Assembly: GCA_963844055.1 (NCBI GenBank)
Contig: CAWJMN010000001.1
Span: forward strand, 620,001 to 684,000
Source: CAWJMN01 sp963844055
Lineage (GTDB): Bacteria > Planctomycetota > Planctomycetia > Pirellulales > Pirellulaceae
Direction: 5' to 3'
DNA length: 64,000 nt
Made by a program: the position numbers and the translations under genes. How positions within the stretch are numbered: position 1 is the stretch's first letter; the number at the start of each line of letters is the position of its first letter. Of this stretch, positions 44,796 to 54,924 are shown piece by piece. Under the pieces are notes generated by a model. The model was given only the letters and a program-made list of their open reading frames with translations, was not told the DNA's origin and searched no databases.

Positions 44796-45312
44796 TGTCT
44801 GCCGCTATTTTGATGCTCGACTAGTAGATCGGACTTCTCAAACGTGTCATGACAAATTATATGCGATGTTACAGGCCGCAAAAAAGTCTACGAGGAAGTT
44901 CCACCAAGATAGATGTCCTAAAGTCTTAGGCCAAAAAATTTATCAAAAGGTTCACCCTGACAGCTTCGTCCGCGCCGCCTCCCCACCAACCTGCTTTGGC
45001 CTCACGTCCCGCATTTTCAGAGCCGGAAGCATCAGCGCCCGGTCCTCCCCCCCGTGTGCCTCAATTCTGGGTGAGGGGTAGCACCGGTTCTCGATCCGAT
45101 CTGGCCACAGGCCATAGGAGGTCTTCCGTTAGGCCCCTTCTCCCGTAGGTCATGGCCGTAAGGCCTGACAACACCCCGGCCAACCTCCGCTTAGTAGACG
45201 CGCGCATCTTGCCGCGTCCAATGCGTTCTCCATTCTCATGTCGGCATCGACGCCTGGCTCACCCCGTGCCGTGCATTCCCCAATCATCTTGGGCAACACG
45301 GCATGCCGCCGC
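44796..45312. repeat. Composite intergenic repeat, copy 2
   Basis: Copy 2 occupies about 44948-45220. GGTTCACCCTGACAGC opens module X, followed by ATTTTCAGAGCCGGAAGC, CCGTGTGCCTCAA, GCACCGGTTCT, GGAGGTCTTCC, CCCTTCTCCCGTAGGTCA and GGCCGTAAGGCCTGACAACA (module Y). With copies 1a/1b it brackets the two low-GC genes. The rest of the interval holds no gene that can be defended. Confidence 0.75.
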
Positions 45313-46206
45313 TTACACATCCAGCAGCTGCAACCCCGCATCGTTAATCGTATACGGCACAATCCGTTCATCGCAGCGGCTGCCACGATGCTTCGCAATG
45401 TAAAGGCCGCGCGTCATCCGATCTTCCTGGCGGATCTTCCCCATGTAGATGATCGTGTTCGCGTTGGAGAGCACATCCCCTTCATCCAGCGGCTTCGTAA
45501 TCAGCTCGTCCAGCAATTGCGCATGCGACGTGTACAGCAGCATTGATCCAATCTCTTCGGGATTGTAAGGATGCTTTTCGATAGTCGGCTGATACTGGCG
45601 GAACTGTTCACGGAACAGATCGCGAGCGACCCACTCAGGATCTTTGCGCAAAATCTGATGATAGACATATTCCAGCAAATGCAACTGGATCGAATCGGTC
45701 GGCTTGTCGGTCGGCTCAATTCCATCCAGAACCGCCCGCCGAACTCCCTTCACAAAGTTCCCGTAAAAGAACCCAATCGCTTGCCGCAAACGGGAGTTCA
45801 GCTCGGCCTGCCAGTCGTTGAACTCTTCCCACGAAAGGTCTCGCTTCGTCACACGCCGACCTTGATAGCGAAAGATCGCCAGATAATCCCCTAGCGACAT
45901 ATCGGGATCAAACAAATGATCCAGCGGTGGCAAAGAATCGGGGTTCCCCGCCTTCATCTTCCAGCCCGCCATCCGCTCCGCATAGTCCGCATGATTTTGC
46001 GAATCCCCGCGCGAAGTGCAATCGAAAATGATCCCCCGTTTCCCTTCTTGGCTCGCTCCCGCATTGGCAAACTGCACCCCTAGCTGTGTCTTCCCAATTC
46101 CCGTTGCCCCCACAACCACCGTCAAACGCCCAGGAAGTAGCCCACCTCCCAGCAGTTCATCCAGCTTCGGAATCCCGGTCGACAAACGCGAGGCAGTACC
46201 AGACAT
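45313..46206 (-). CDS. RecA-superfamily (RAD55/KaiC-like) ATPase
   Basis: 297 residues from the ATG at 46206 (MSGTASRLSTGIPKLDELLGG). The opening LLGGGLLPGRLTVVVGATGIGKTQLG holds Walker A; IIFDCTSRGDS is the following strand. A long insert with SLGDYLAIFRYQGRRVT precedes the C-terminal half, which has DELITKPLDEGDVLSN and NANTIIYMGKIRQEDRMTRGLYIAKHRGSR. Single ATPase domain with an ATP site; no HTH or DNA-binding module seen. Function unknown, possibly clock- or regulatory-type. A hairpin lies just upstream. Confidence 0.8.
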   Translation of the reverse strand: MSGTASRLSTGIPKLDELLGGGLLPGRLTVVVGATGIGKTQLGVQFANAGASQEGKRGIIFDCTSRGDSQNHADYAERMAGWKMKAGNPDSLPPLDHLFDPDMSLGDYLAIFRYQGRRVTKRDLSWEEFNDWQAELNSRLRQAIGFFYGNFVKGVRRAVLDGIEPTDKPTDSIQLHLLEYVYHQILRKDPEWVARDLFREQFRQYQPTIEKHPYNPEEIGSMLLYTSHAQLLDELITKPLDEGDVLSNANTIIYMGKIRQEDRMTRGLYIAKHRGSRCDERIVPYTINDAGLQLLDV

Positions 46207-46233
46207 TGCAATTCTTCTCGGTGCTAAAAGGAA

Positions 46234-46271
46234 CTGCCGTGCCAAACTGCAAAAGCAGAAGGGCACGGCAG
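46234..46271 (-). terminator. Hairpin between PhoPQ-related and RecA-like genes
   Basis: CTGCCGTGCC pairs with GGCACGGCAG (10 of 10) with an inner CTGC/GCAG hairpin. The minus strand then reads TTCCTTTTAG, partly T-rich. It could terminate the upstream minus-strand gene. Confidence 0.5.
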
Positions 46272-46301
46272 CAAAGTTTCGACATCAAAAACGGCGAAGG
46301 A

Positions 46302-47750
46302 CTATTTCGCAGGCGTTGGAGGAAGTTCCGGCGTCACTCGCAAATTCGTGCACAGCGAGTATTCGCCATCCGTCCCTTCATCAAAAATCAGCTCTGCGTA
46401 AAGTGCTGCACAGCCATTGGCTGGATGCTCAATTTTAGCAGAAAAGACGCCATCTTGAACCGCACATACTTGCGAGTCCCAAGTCGAAGGGCGGAAGTCA
46501 CGCGTCGGCGTCGTTGCCGTCCAGGCCAGCACCCGGCTAGGCTTCACATCGCACTGCACTTCCAAATCCAAATGCTTGTCATGCTTGACAAACTTCCAGC
46601 TTGGTTTCGGCATTGCCTTTTTGTCGATGACCGATTGATGCAGGGCATTCAAACTCGAAAAGACGCGGCGATAATCGTTGATGCCGTGCTTCTGATTGGG
46701 GCAATACAGAATGTACTTATCACCCGAAAGGTCATTCCAGTACAAGCCGAGTGCATCGACAGGCCAGTAAGGATCATTCGTTCCTAGGATGATCAGTTTG
46801 GGCTGCGTGATCTTGGCGCGATAGCGATAGGGATCAACGATTTCCAGCAACAGCTTGCCTTCTGGCTTTACTAGTTGCTTATCAAGGCTCAGTTCCTTGT
46901 AGTCATCAATTTGGTCCGACAGTTCGCCCCAGGTCTTTTTCTGGTGGGCCATCTGCTTTTCCATTTGCAGCACGTCAATCACCATCGGTGCTAGTGCGTT
47001 TACCCGTGGATCAACCGCCGAGGTCAACCAGGTGGTCCAGCCACGCTTCGACCCGCCCGTGACGGTAAAGTTTTCTACCTTGTGCTGGAAATCCTTTTCA
47101 AGAATCACCTGGGCTGTATCCATGGCTCGCACGGCGCTCTTCACCATGGGCAGTAGTAGTGGCCAATCGTTACCGGCCCCCTTGAGATACTTGTCGAAGG
47201 TATAGGCGATGATTTCATCTTCTTTGCGTCCCTCAAAAATCGGCTGATGAGGGCAATGCATCAAAATCACAATCGGTGTCTTGAGCTTAGCGGCCATCGT
47301 TGCCAACAAATTGGCTTCGCCCGGAAGCTTGTCATTCGTTGGAGGCGAATCGAGCTCATCCTTCCAGCTACCGCCGGCGATAAGAAGCAGCGCTTGCTTG
47401 TTCGTGGCCTCGACCGTGTCCGGAACGATCACAAACAATTGGTGCTTCCAAGGGATCTTCTGCCAAGTCTGGGAAGTCATGATCGCTTCGACATAGCGAC
47501 ACGGGCCTACTTTGCCGGTCCGACGTTCCTTCCAGCCGTACGAAGGATCGGCGGTGCCAACATACTTGGCCAGCAGGCCGCGAGCTTCCGTTAGTGCCTC
47601 TTGGCTGGGGGCGGCCTCTTTCGTTGTGGAATCTTGTCCCAATGCAACTTGGGGGGCGGCAATGATCGCCACCAGACCCAACCACACGGCCACCATTCCT
47701 AGCGTGGCCGTCAAAACCTTGTCCCATCGACGCGTTGCGTATTGCCGCAT
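46302..47750 (-). CDS. PhoPQ-activated pathogenicity-related family protein
   Basis: 482 residues. Sec signal: residues 10-38 (VLTATLGMVAVWLGLVAIIAAPQVALG). The family's alpha/beta-hydrolase-like domain is recognised by FTVTGGSKRGWTTWLTSAVDPRVNALAPMVIDVLQMEKQ, where GGSKRGW is the nucleophile elbow region. Also YRYRAKITQPKLIILGTNDPYWPVDALGLYW. Exported; function unestablished in bacteria outside Salmonella-type AprA literature. Alone in its transcript; the hairpin follows. Confidence 0.88.
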   Translation of the reverse strand: MRQYATRRWDKVLTATLGMVAVWLGLVAIIAAPQVALGQDSTTKEAAPSQEALTEARGLLAKYVGTADPSYGWKERRTGKVGPCRYVEAIMTSQTWQKIPWKHQLFVIVPDTVEATNKQALLLIAGGSWKDELDSPPTNDKLPGEANLLATMAAKLKTPIVILMHCPHQPIFEGRKEDEIIAYTFDKYLKGAGNDWPLLLPMVKSAVRAMDTAQVILEKDFQHKVENFTVTGGSKRGWTTWLTSAVDPRVNALAPMVIDVLQMEKQMAHQKKTWGELSDQIDDYKELSLDKQLVKPEGKLLLEIVDPYRYRAKITQPKLIILGTNDPYWPVDALGLYWNDLSGDKYILYCPNQKHGINDYRRVFSSLNALHQSVIDKKAMPKPSWKFVKHDKHLDLEVQCDVKPSRVLAWTATTPTRDFRPSTWDSQVCAVQDGVFSAKIEHPANGCAALYAELIFDEGTDGEYSLCTNLRVTPELPPTPAK

Positions 47751-47923
47751 AAATCCCGCCTAGCTTTTGTTGCCAAGTTCACCTAAACCGAACTTCCACG
47801 CCACAGCATAACGGCTGGCAAGTGAGATACCAAGCAATGCTGCCCCGGGTTGCAGAAAAACCATCTTACCGGGCCGATTTTGAGAAGTTTATGCTTCCGC
47901 CCTGGCGGCCTCGCTAGCGGCAA

Positions 47924-48913
47924 CTACGGGCGAGTCCATTTTCCCTGGCGAAAGACCGTGGCCAAAAGATCGCTGCTGGTCAAATCCTGCAGACTTGTAG
48001 GAATCGGCTGGAACCGATGCTTAGAAAGTGCTCCGGTCTCCCAGGAACCGGCGGCAAAGCCAAGCGAGTTTCCCTCCTGCGGCCGGTGAGAGTTCACCTC
48101 GTCTTCCTGCTCCAGTCGGGCTTCAATCAGAAGCAGTTCTCGCAGGGTGGTTCCGGTTGGGCGAGTTGCTTTTTTGGCAACCGCTGCCAATTGCTCAAGG
48201 GTGAGCTGGCCTGGCAAAAGGTGAGGTGGGAATTGATCCAGCAATGTCTGTCCCTGCGGGGAGAGCCCCGGGCCGCGTCCCATTCGGACCGACTGGATGA
48301 ATAGCAACAGCCTCTCGCGCGTCGGTACACCCCCGCCCGCAGTTGGCTCTTCGGTTGTACCCGACGTTGTCAACTTGGAGCGACTAGAGTCCTCCAGCAA
48401 CTTCAAGGGAAGTGTAGGCGAAACGGCTAGTGCGGCCGCGGCAAACGTACGGCGTTCTCCTGCGTTTCGAGCCGATGCGACCAAGCCACGAAGTGCGCTA
48501 TCTCGCCCTGGCCCTTTATCGAGAATCGCGCTACGCAAAAATAGATCGATCGCCATCGCGGCTGCTTCAGGATCTTTGCGATGTTCGGCCAGCTCTTCGG
48601 CATAGAGGCGATACGCATCGGGCTGGGCGGGATCTAGCTTTTCTAGTCGCGGTAAAGATATCGGTTCAAAGACCTCGTCGATCTCCACCAACGGGATGAC
48701 AATATCCTTAGTTCCCGCCGCGCCAGAATCGGCAACTCGGATCGCTAAGTTGTTGGAGGTCTTTTTGAGAAGCGTTCCGTAGACCGGTTGCGACTTCCCC
48801 TTCAAATAGACGGTGGCTGCATTGCAGCGTGGCAAAAAGCCCAAGCAACTCTCTAAGGCAAAAACGAGCATACTCAACAGGAGCGACCTGAAGAAATGGC
48901 GATGAAACATCAT
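47924..48913 (-). CDS. Hypothetical secreted protein (end of Exb cluster)
   Basis: 329 residues. Signal segment FRSLLLSMLVFALESCLGFLPRCNA with a possible cleavage at about 32; the mature N-terminus has a beta-strand-rich segment (ATVYLKGKSQPVYGTLLKKTSNNLAIRV) followed by helical sequence (EELAEHRKDPEAAAMAIDLFLRSAIL). It resembles in plan the secreted 413-residue protein at 56292, with signal, strand-rich segment, then helices. The start overlaps the 922-residue gene by 4 bases (48910-48913), indicating translational coupling. It is the last gene of the eight-gene run. Confidence 0.75.
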   Translation of the reverse strand: MMFHRHFFRSLLLSMLVFALESCLGFLPRCNAATVYLKGKSQPVYGTLLKKTSNNLAIRVADSGAAGTKDIVIPLVEIDEVFEPISLPRLEKLDPAQPDAYRLYAEELAEHRKDPEAAAMAIDLFLRSAILDKGPGRDSALRGLVASARNAGERRTFAAAALAVSPTLPLKLLEDSSRSKLTTSGTTEEPTAGGGVPTRERLLLFIQSVRMGRGPGLSPQGQTLLDQFPPHLLPGQLTLEQLAAVAKKATRPTGTTLRELLLIEARLEQEDEVNSHRPQEGNSLGFAAGSWETGALSKHRFQPIPTSLQDLTSSDLLATVFRQGKWTRP

Positions 48914-51814
48914 TCGCCTCCTTCAGCGGATGGAACACGCGTCGTCACCCGGTTGCGATTGGCATCGATGTTTTGGCCGTGAAGTTTCATTAGGCCTTCC
49001 AAACAGGTTAATTCGGCCGCATAAAACTGCGCCAAATCGTTTTGTGGTTTGTCGCTCCAGCTATCCAGTTTCGCCGTCACTTCCACAGGCAACACAAGCG
49101 GCCGACCTTGTTCAATGCCAATCGCCTCTCGATATTCTTCCATCCATATCCGTTGCAGGTACAGCGTCATGGAGAGATCATCTGCAGCCATCTGGCGCGC
49201 GAGTCGTACGCGTCTGGCGAGATTGGCCGACTGACCGCTATTAGTGGCTTCGTGGCTTGAATTCCAGGCCAGCAGGGTAGCAGCCATCATTTGTGAGACA
49301 CTCGTCGACGCGGGGTCCAAGCCGCCGAGCATCGAGGCAGACCCCAGGCTTAAGCCTCGGTCGGAAATGGTCTCAGCAATCGATGCCTGAAACGATTCGG
49401 CCTGTGGGACTTCATTCTTTTCTTTGTCTTCGGAAAGACCATTGTCCAGAAGTTTGGCCGTACTGGTCAGCAGCCAATAGCGAACTTCGGAGTCAGTTGC
49501 ATCAATGGTAGGAATGCCCAAGGATCGTTCTTTAGGAACCAAGCACTGCAAAACAGCAACACGCTGCGCCGGTGTCAGTTTGCATTCATGCCAGCGATCA
49601 AGCAGGGCCAATCGCATCTCCACTCGCTTGCCCAGCACTCGCACCGCATCGAGTAGCGATTGCAATTCTTCGTCGGACTTTTCGCAAACCAAATAGCGGG
49701 CAAGTTCCGTAGCTTGACTGGACGACACACCCGGATCAAGCATTCCAATATGCGAAATGCCGCGAAAGAGGTTGCTGCGGATCAGCGGTTTTTGCGTTGC
49801 AAAGTTGTGCAGTCGGGCGCACAAGTCTTCGAGGTCTTTGTGCTCCTTGGCAGTTTGATTGCGCGGCTTTTCTGCAGCAATGGCGGTCCCAGCGGCTTCT
49901 TCCTTGGGCGCAGATTCGGCAGACGCCGGTGTCTCTTCAAAATAGCCTTTGGAGAGATTGTCAAACTGTACTTCGCCGGAAGGAGAGCAGGCCAGTACAA
50001 AGGCCAGCGTATGCAGCCTGGCAACTCGTACGCATTTTTTCAGTTGTTCATTAGCGGTTAGTGATCGGGTAGGAAGCCCCTCCTTCAACAGATCGCGGCT
50101 TAACACCTGCAATTGTCGCCAGCGATCCGAACTCGACTGCGGAGCAGGTTCAATTCCTGCAAGGCTGCGAATGCCGGCAAGTATCTCTTCATCATTGGCC
50201 ATCGGAGAGAGCTTGGCACGCAAGGCGAGTTGTTTAGCTAGTTGAGCTTTCTCAGGACTGGTCGCCAAGGCTTCAAAGGAATCCGCCAGCGTGGCCAGCA
50301 TGGAGGCGTCCATTGCCGGAACGACCGTCTCCATGAAACGGCGGTAGCCTGGAATTCCCACTTGGCCTTGTGTGGTGAGCGTGATCAAAACACGCTCGCG
50401 CAGGTCTTTGGATTCACTTGCTTCCATCCCCGCAGCGTTGGCCTGTACCACAAGCGCGTCAATAATTTCCACCGTGGTTGTGGGAAGTGGTTTAGAAGCC
50501 AGCGTAAAACCTTCGGCGAGTCTGCGGACGATTTGCAGGGTGATTTGTCGCTGCGATGCATCGGCAGCAGCGGCGTCGGCAAAGTTGGTCGTTGTTAACG
50601 CCAAGTCGAGTTGTGTATTGGTCTGTTCAATCAGCGAAGCTTGCCGCGCTGGCTTGCTAGCGCTGGCCACGATCAGTTCCGTCAAAGATCGCCCGGACAG
50701 AAAGCTCTCGTTTAAATCCTTTTGTGTTGCCGAAGCAATGCCACCACTGTTTGGCAAACGTTTCACAAACGATTGCCCTGTAGAAAGGGCGGCGCCATCG
50801 TCCGACTCAAGTACCACAAGTCGACCCAGCACCAACAGGATCGCCTGCCGCACCTTTGCCGGCGTATCGGAAGCCAAGCTGGTTTCTGCCAGTTTCTGAT
50901 AAGCGACACCACGCTCGCCCGGCTCGGGTTTGCAAAGTCCCGGATAAATCGACGAAACCGCAGGCGAATCGGTTCGTAAGCGTGCGACTTCAATCGTCAG
51001 GTCCACGTCCCAAAAAGCGGGTGGACTGAACTCTGCCAATGGAGAACCTTTGTCAGGTGCCCCGCCGGAAGTTGCCACTTCAGACGGGCTCCCCTCGGCA
51101 ATTGGGACATTTCCTCGGCGGAACCAAACGAGGAACACAACAACGACGGTCATCACGACGGCGGCTAGGCCCATCAAAATGGCGGCGATTGTGCGGCGTT
51201 GTTGCCGGGTTGCTTTGCGGCGATTGGTTTCGAGCTTTTGTTCGATGAGCTCGTCAACTTCGTCGGTCTTAATGCCCCACTGCGCTGCCGCCGCTAACAG
51301 GTTTTCCCGCTGAACATTGCGAACATAAACCGCATCCCCCACGGTGGCATCGATCGACGCCAAGATGTGAGCATACACATCGTCGTCGGTGATTCGCTGC
51401 ATTCCTAGTTCTTGCAGCACCGACCGCAGGATGGTCATCGCCTCCGTTGCTGAAAGCGAGTACTTGCGCTTGGCCGATTCTAAAATCCGGGCCTCAATAT
51501 TGGGCCCGATGATGGATCGTGCCTTGACCGAAAGGTCTTTGGTCAACCGTTTGCGAAACTTGGCAGCTTCTTCCGAGTCTTCAATGGCCGAAGTCTCTTG
51601 GAGCGCTCGAAGTGCTAGAGGAACTTGGTCCTTCGCAATGCCGAGATCTTCCGCCAGGTGCGCGTAGCTGCGCAACACAAGCCGAAGTTAATCCACGATG
51701 GACCGAGATGATCGGTTCTGCCTCGGTTCGCCAGCGCGCAAGGATCGCTTCTGTGAGCGGGGCTGGCGGTGGGCCAGGCTCATCAGTGGGCGAAGGTGCG
51801 GGCGAATCGGACAT
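48910..51814 (-). CDS. Single-pass membrane protein with very large outer domain (frame broken near N-terminus)
   Basis: 922 residues are open from GTG 51678, but an in-frame TAA lies just upstream. A coding-looking segment continues in another frame from ATG 51814 (MSDSPAPSPTDEPGPPP... EPIISVHRGLT), so an indel near 51680-51695 probably splits one protein of about 967 residues. Helix IAAILMGLAAVVMTVVVVFLVWF lies near residue 166 of the main frame. The region after it has no known domain: Ala/Ser/Leu/Glu-rich helical sequence with REL/LLDR-type heptads. The segment before the helix is basic and cytoplasmic. Overlaps its downstream neighbour by 4 bases. Confidence 0.75.
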
Positions 51815-51857
51815 GAGAAGAACTCTCTTTGCGACGGCGCAGGACGGCCGTAAAGAA

Positions 51858-54521
51858 TCAGACGGCCAACTGTTGTTCTAACTGCTGCAATCGCTCGCGC
51901 CAATTGTTCCACTTTTCTGGTGGAAGCAATACCTTGAGCTGGCGAAACACTTGCCTAGCCTTTTCGGGGTCGGTTTTGGCAAGTGCCCATAGTTGATGAT
52001 ACTTGGCAGAAAGCCAGTCGTCACTTCCCACAGTTAAAGCGGTCAGCAATTGCCGACTCAATTCCAGGGTTGCCGGCGCCTTTCCACGCAATTGTTGTAG
52101 CGTCATCAGGCGGAGCAAGGTCCGCTTGTCGGTCGGAAATGCCGCATGCAATGCCTCTAGCTGAACGGCCGCCTGATCCAAATTGCCCAGTTCTTGTTCG
52201 TATTGGCCAAGCCGAGAAACAATTGCTGAACCGTTTTTGTTCTCACGCAGGGCAGTCGGCTCGTCACTGATCGTTTTGCGAAGTTTGCGATAGATGGAGG
52301 CCGCCTTTTCTAAGGTTGCTTGTCGCTCGGCAGCAGCAAGCGTGCCAGACAAAGCTTCGTCCAGCTTTTTAACCTGGGCTACCAGGGCCGGGGCCGCGAA
52401 AGGAGAGTCAGGATTGGCAGCAACCAGTTGTTCTGCGTACTGGCCCGCCATGGCGCTATCACCTTCAAACAGGCTCCACTGAAAAGCGCGATACAGCCAT
52501 TCGTGGCGTAGCGAATCTTCAATGGAAAGTGCAAGGGCAAGTGGCTTTGCCTTGGTAACGTAAGCCGAGAACTTCGCTTGATTGTCGGCCGTCGGCTCTC
52601 GCAGTAAACCAAGTCCCACCAGTGTTAAAGCCAGCGACTGATCACCGGTCGCTGTCGATGGCTTCGGTAACTCTAAGTAGCGATCTACGACTGTCACAAG
52701 TTTTTCCCGCAGAGCCGCTTGTTCTTTGGTCTTCTTGTCGTTGATTGCAGTATCTAGCTGTTGCTTATAAATCAGTGCGAGTTCCGCCTGTGCATCACGA
52801 TAGTTAGGATCGCTGGCCGGCATGCGGGCCAGTTTTTCGGCCGAGTCTGCCGCCATCTTGTCATTACGCGTAAGCTTGGCGCGATACAGACCTGCCTTGG
52901 CTCCTAAGCTCGACTTGGGAAAGTCTTGCACAAACGCATCGAGTGCTCGAACCGCCGACGGGACATGCTTGGGATCTTTGTCCGCCAACTGTTGCAGAGA
53001 CGCAAACACCATCCAGCCCGCTTGCTGGGCGATTTCTGGTTTGGCCCGCCGCAGTGGGCCAACAACTTGCTTGAACTGAGCGCTTGCCGAGTCCCATTGT
53101 TCCTGCCGGTATTGGCTCCAAGCCAATTGATACCGAAGTTCTGCTGCAAAAATCGGTTCGGCCTTTGCATCGGGCGTTGCTAGTGCGGCCGCTAACTTCT
53201 TTTCGGCAAGCTGATAGTCCTTAGTCTCATGCGATTTTTCGGCTGCTTGAAACAAGCTCGTTCCTTCGAGCCCTAGTAGCCACAGTCCTTGACCCGCTGC
53301 CGTTTGGGACAGCTTCAGTTTTACATTCAGGTCTTGCAGCGTGTTGGTTTGTTTCATTCGCGCTAAGCCGGCAATTCCAAGCTGGATCAGTTTGCTTCCT
53401 GAAGCGGAATCGCCTAGGGAGGTGGCTCGACTGCCGCCGCGAATCAGTGCAATCGCAAAGCTCGCTTTGCCGGGGGTGGGCGTTCCCGTGAGATATTCCG
53501 GCTGAGCCTCAACGAACTGAAGGGCCGGCTTCCAGCGCTGTGAATAGAGCAGCCCTTGCAAACGCCAATAACGGACCTGATCAAAAAGCTCTGCCTTAAC
53601 GGCCGGATCGCCTAGCCACTGAAACACTTGGTCGGCCGCCGTTTGGTTGCCAAGTCCCGACTCCGTTAAACCCAGAGCAATCACCGCTCGAGCGCGCCAA
53701 GGTGTCTCTAGTCCTAGGCTGCTACTTTCCACCTTTTCATACGATGTCCCTTCGACCACACCGAGTAAGTCTTGCAGGGTTTGCCGTGCCAACGACCAGG
53801 CCTTTTCCCGTTCTCCTTCATCCGATTGTGTCAGGCCGCTGTAATAATTGGCCCATCCATGAAGGTAGTTCAGCTTTGTCAGTAAGATCTCTTGATTGGA
53901 GACCTGAGTCTCAAGCGTTTCGGTTCCTCGGGCTGACTTCTTTTCGTCAAGCTGCGTGTTGAGCCCTTCCAGTTCCCGGTTGATTTGATCGCGAAGCACT
54001 GTGAACCGTGGCAACAGCGGCGCAATCTGTTCGTTGGCATCACGTCGCCCCGTGTTTGCGGCCGGGTCTTCCAGCCAGCGACTGATGAATCGCTCCGCCG
54101 CCTGATAATCTTGCTCAAGGAGCGAAAGTTGCAACGTTGAAGTGGCCGCTTGGGGATACTCCGTTAGCAGCTGAGATAGCCTCGCCTGTTTGGCTTCTTT
54201 GGACTTGGCCGCATCTTCGGAACTAACGCTGGTGGCCGCTGTATCCATGCCGCGCGAGATCGCTAGTGCCAATTGTCCGGCAATCGCCGGCTTTGCAGGA
54301 CCAGCTGCCTCACGCAAGGCGGTTTCTAGAACTTGCGTCTGCAAATCATACAGCCGCAAACTTTCCAGCTGCGCGGCAGCGGTCGTTCGCTCACGCGATG
54401 ACCATAAGGGGTCCGCACTTTGGCCGCTCGCTGCAAGGGTTGCCCCGATTGCCGCCACAGCGACGAACGCGAGAAGGTTCCACGCGTTACGGCGTGGGTG
54501 GATGTGGCACATAGGTGACAT
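51858..54521 (-). CDS. Large exported helical-repeat protein (TPR-like)
   Basis: 887 residues. N-terminal hydrophobic signal (NLLAFVAVAAIGATLAASG, about residues 14-32). Whole mature chain is amphipathic helices: QLALAISRGMDTAATSVS, AAERQATLEKAASIYRKL, QLAEKKLAAALATP, with A/G-alternating positions suggesting TPR or SEL1-like solenoids. Starts inside the exbD-like gene at 54487-54521 (35-base overlap), so translation is coupled; the ATG at 54512 is an alternative. In Tol systems CpoB/YbgF-type periplasmic helical proteins accompany TolQRAB; similarity in role is inference. Confidence 0.72.
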   Translation of the reverse strand: MSPMCHIHPRRNAWNLLAFVAVAAIGATLAASGQSADPLWSSRERTTAAAQLESLRLYDLQTQVLETALREAAGPAKPAIAGQLALAISRGMDTAATSVSSEDAAKSKEAKQARLSQLLTEYPQAATSTLQLSLLEQDYQAAERFISRWLEDPAANTGRRDANEQIAPLLPRFTVLRDQINRELEGLNTQLDEKKSARGTETLETQVSNQEILLTKLNYLHGWANYYSGLTQSDEGEREKAWSLARQTLQDLLGVVEGTSYEKVESSSLGLETPWRARAVIALGLTESGLGNQTAADQVFQWLGDPAVKAELFDQVRYWRLQGLLYSQRWKPALQFVEAQPEYLTGTPTPGKASFAIALIRGGSRATSLGDSASGSKLIQLGIAGLARMKQTNTLQDLNVKLKLSQTAAGQGLWLLGLEGTSLFQAAEKSHETKDYQLAEKKLAAALATPDAKAEPIFAAELRYQLAWSQYRQEQWDSASAQFKQVVGPLRRAKPEIAQQAGWMVFASLQQLADKDPKHVPSAVRALDAFVQDFPKSSLGAKAGLYRAKLTRNDKMAADSAEKLARMPASDPNYRDAQAELALIYKQQLDTAINDKKTKEQAALREKLVTVVDRYLELPKPSTATGDQSLALTLVGLGLLREPTADNQAKFSAYVTKAKPLALALSIEDSLRHEWLYRAFQWSLFEGDSAMAGQYAEQLVAANPDSPFAAPALVAQVKKLDEALSGTLAAAERQATLEKAASIYRKLRKTISDEPTALRENKNGSAIVSRLGQYEQELGNLDQAAVQLEALHAAFPTDKRTLLRLMTLQQLRGKAPATLELSRQLLTALTVGSDDWLSAKYHQLWALAKTDPEKARQVFRQLKVLLPPEKWNNWRERLQQLEQQLAV

Positions 54522-54924
54522 TCAAAAAGCGTGCCGACTTGCACGACTGAATCGCGGCGACCGCCATGTCGAAAGGGGCTTCGTCCACGGCACGAATGAA
54601 TGCGCCGGCCGTTTGGTTTTCTAGCAGCTTCAGTTGTTCGGTCAGTTCTGCCTGTGTGGCAATATCACGAGCACCCAAACGATAAGCAAACCCGCCGCTG
54701 CCGCTCGGCACAATATCGACCATCACCGGCTGTAGATCCTCCTTGGCCATTTGTTCGGCCGAAGCACGCACCGTACGAATGCCGGTATCGATTTCGCGCT
54801 CGGTAGGCGAAAAGCTGGATGTCGTCATGAAAAAAATGAGCAGCAGAAACACGACGTCGATCATGCTCGTCATCGAGAGTTCAAGCGAACTGCTATGTTT
54901 CTTGTTGCGACTGGAAAGTCTCAC
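54487..54924 (-). CDS. ExbD/TolR-family protein 2
   Basis: 145 residues. SLELSMTSMIDVVFLLLIFFMTTSSFS is the family's single transmembrane helix with the proton-path Asp (in SMIDVVFLL). The outer domain is about 100 residues, ending NVTYVPHPPTP. With ExbB it should couple the proton motive force to an envelope protein. Overlaps the upstream exbD gene by 4 bases (54921-54924) and the downstream helical-repeat gene. Confidence 0.93.
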   Translation of the reverse strand: MRLSSRNKKHSSSLELSMTSMIDVVFLLLIFFMTTSSFSPTEREIDTGIRTVRASAEQMAKEDLQPVMVDIVPSGSGGFAYRLGARDIATQAELTEQLKLLENQTAGAFIRAVDEAPFDMAVAAIQSCKSARFLNVTYVPHPPTP

